Part shown: piece after piece, positions 6,666-7,450 of the stretch
How positions within the stretch are numbered: position 1 is the first letter of the stretch
How the letters are laid out: every line of letters begins with the position of its first letter
NCBI GenBank assembly: GCA_005800795.1
Contig: SYEN01000532.1
Location: forward strand, 1-7,450
Direction of reading: 5' to 3'
From: Burkholderiales bacterium
GTDB taxonomy: Bacteria; Pseudomonadota; Gammaproteobacteria; Burkholderiales; SG8-41
Length of the DNA: 7,450 nucleotides
Program-made: the position numbers and the translations under genes
Notes under the pieces: model-generated
The model's database searches: none
What the model was told of the DNA's origin: nothing
The model's input: the letters and a program-made list of their open reading frames with translations, nothing else

Positions 6666-7450
6666 TTATTTTCCAAGGGGCTTGATACCCAGTTCCGCCG
6701 CCAGTGTATTCAGTGCCGCCATCAGCGACGGCGGCATGGGCACGCCATTTTGCAGCCGATCCGCGCGCGCAGCGTGCGAGCCTTCGCCGGGGATGTGGAT
6801 GCGATCCACGCCGGGCAAGCGCTCGGAGTTACGCAGATCGCGTACCAGCGCATCGACGCTCTTTTTGAAATCTGCCACCGGCTGAAAGGCCTCGATGTTG
6901 ATGGCGACGATGCAGTGGCCGGTGTTGGTGGGCGTCACGTCATCGGCGTTAAAGTCGACGACATCGCGCCCCATCGCCGCGCCATTCAATGTGCCCGCGA
7001 GCAGTCCAAACATCAGCGCAAGGCCGTAACCCTTGTAGCCGCCGATGGGCAGCAGAAAACCCTCGTTGGATTTTTTCGGATCGGTCAACGGCCGACCTTG
7101 CCGGTCCATCATCCAGCCCTCGGGCATCATCTCACCGCGTTGCGCCTTGGTTTTGACTTTGCCATACGCGGCAACCGTGGTGGCCATGTCGAGGATCACC
7201 GGTGCTTCCGTTTCTCCCGGCAACGCAATGGCAATCGGGTTGGTCGAGAGCAGCATGTCCAACCCACCCCACGCGGGCAGATGGTTGGCGTTGCCCACCG
7301 CGAGATACAGCCCGATCATGTTGTGCGCCACCGGCATGCTGGCGTAGAGCGACGCCGGCCCGGCGTGATTACTCCACTTCGCGCCCACCCATGCCACACC
7401 GGCGGTTTTCGCTTTTTCAATCGCGCGTTCAGCGGCAAACTTCATCACCA
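6666..7450 (-). CDS. Ldh_2 family malate/L-lactate-type dehydrogenase, N-terminus outside window
   Basis: About 260 residues are visible and the frame stays open to the right edge. The family is usually 330-360 residues, so roughly 80-100 N-terminal residues are missing. Family blocks, counted from the GTG at 7448: SNHAG around His28, GG..MLLSTNPIAIALP at 61-77, PVILDMATT at 83-91, EGW...GRPLTDP at 110-124, and PIGGYKGYGLAL at 134-145. These are hallmarks of the NAD(P)-dependent Ldh_2 (type-2 malate/L-lactate dehydrogenase) family, which includes malate, ureidoglycolate, diketogulonate and cyclic-imine reductases. They act in the cytoplasm on 2-hydroxy or 2-oxo acids and differ in fold from classical lactate dehydrogenase. 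The substrate cannot be told from sequence. GTG 7448 and the ATG beside it are internal codons, not the start. Confidence 0.9.
   Translation of the reverse strand, partial: VMKFAAERAIEKAKTAGVAWVGAKWSNHAGPASLYASMPVAHNMIGLYLAVGNANHLPAWGGLDMLLSTNPIAIALPGETEAPVILDMATTVAAYGKVKTKAQRGEMMPEGWMMDRQGRPLTDPKKSNEGFLLPIGGYKGYGLALMFGLLAGTLNGAAMGRDVVDFNADDVTPTNTGHCIVAINIEAFQPVADFKKSVDALVRDLRNSERLPGVDRIHIPGEGSHAARADRLQNGVPMPPSLMAALNTLAAELGIKPLGK

Overview
The window (about 7.45 kb, moderately GC-rich) looks like chromosomal DNA of a Gram-negative proteobacterium, most likely a beta- or gammaproteobacterium. The evidence is a lipoprotein with a standard lipobox, two proteins with Sec signal peptides, an outer-membrane beta-barrel protein of the YjbH/GfcD family, and domain signatures typical of those groups. 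No genus-level marker is present, so the organism assignment is inference.

Positions 1-5696 hold a plus-strand exopolysaccharide / group-4-capsule-type secretion cluster in the same order as E. coli yjbEFGH and gfcABCD. First comes a very Ala-rich secreted YjbE/GfcA-like protein (161-1018) with its own good Shine-Dalgarno sequence and a strong intrinsic terminator behind it (1045-1080). Then come a YjbF/GfcB-like lipoprotein (1105-1782) and a large protein (1779-4952) in which the periplasmic GfcC/YjbG module and the outer-membrane YjbH/GfcD module are one polypeptide. Its GTG start overlaps the lipoprotein stop by 4 bases. A SAM-dependent methyltransferase (4977-5696) follows 24 bases later and is probably co-transcribed; it may modify the exported glycan or its lipid carrier.

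Positions 5697-5899 are a short, AT-rich convergent intergenic region with only weak terminator-like hairpins.

Positions 5900-7450 hold two genes on the minus strand, probably one unrelated housekeeping or catabolic operon. An Ldh_2-family malate/lactate-type dehydrogenase runs off the right edge and lacks its N-terminus. A seven-TM ceramidase-like protein of the CREST hydrolase superfamily follows it, with the complete Ser/His/Asp/His/His metal-site pattern.

The most unusual points are the GfcC-YjbH fusion with a low-complexity linker, the greatly enlarged GfcA/YjbE-like protein that still keeps a Thr/Gly-rich tail ending in Arg, and the terminator placed between that first gene and the rest of the operon. 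I see no insertion sequence, CRISPR array, tRNA or rRNA.
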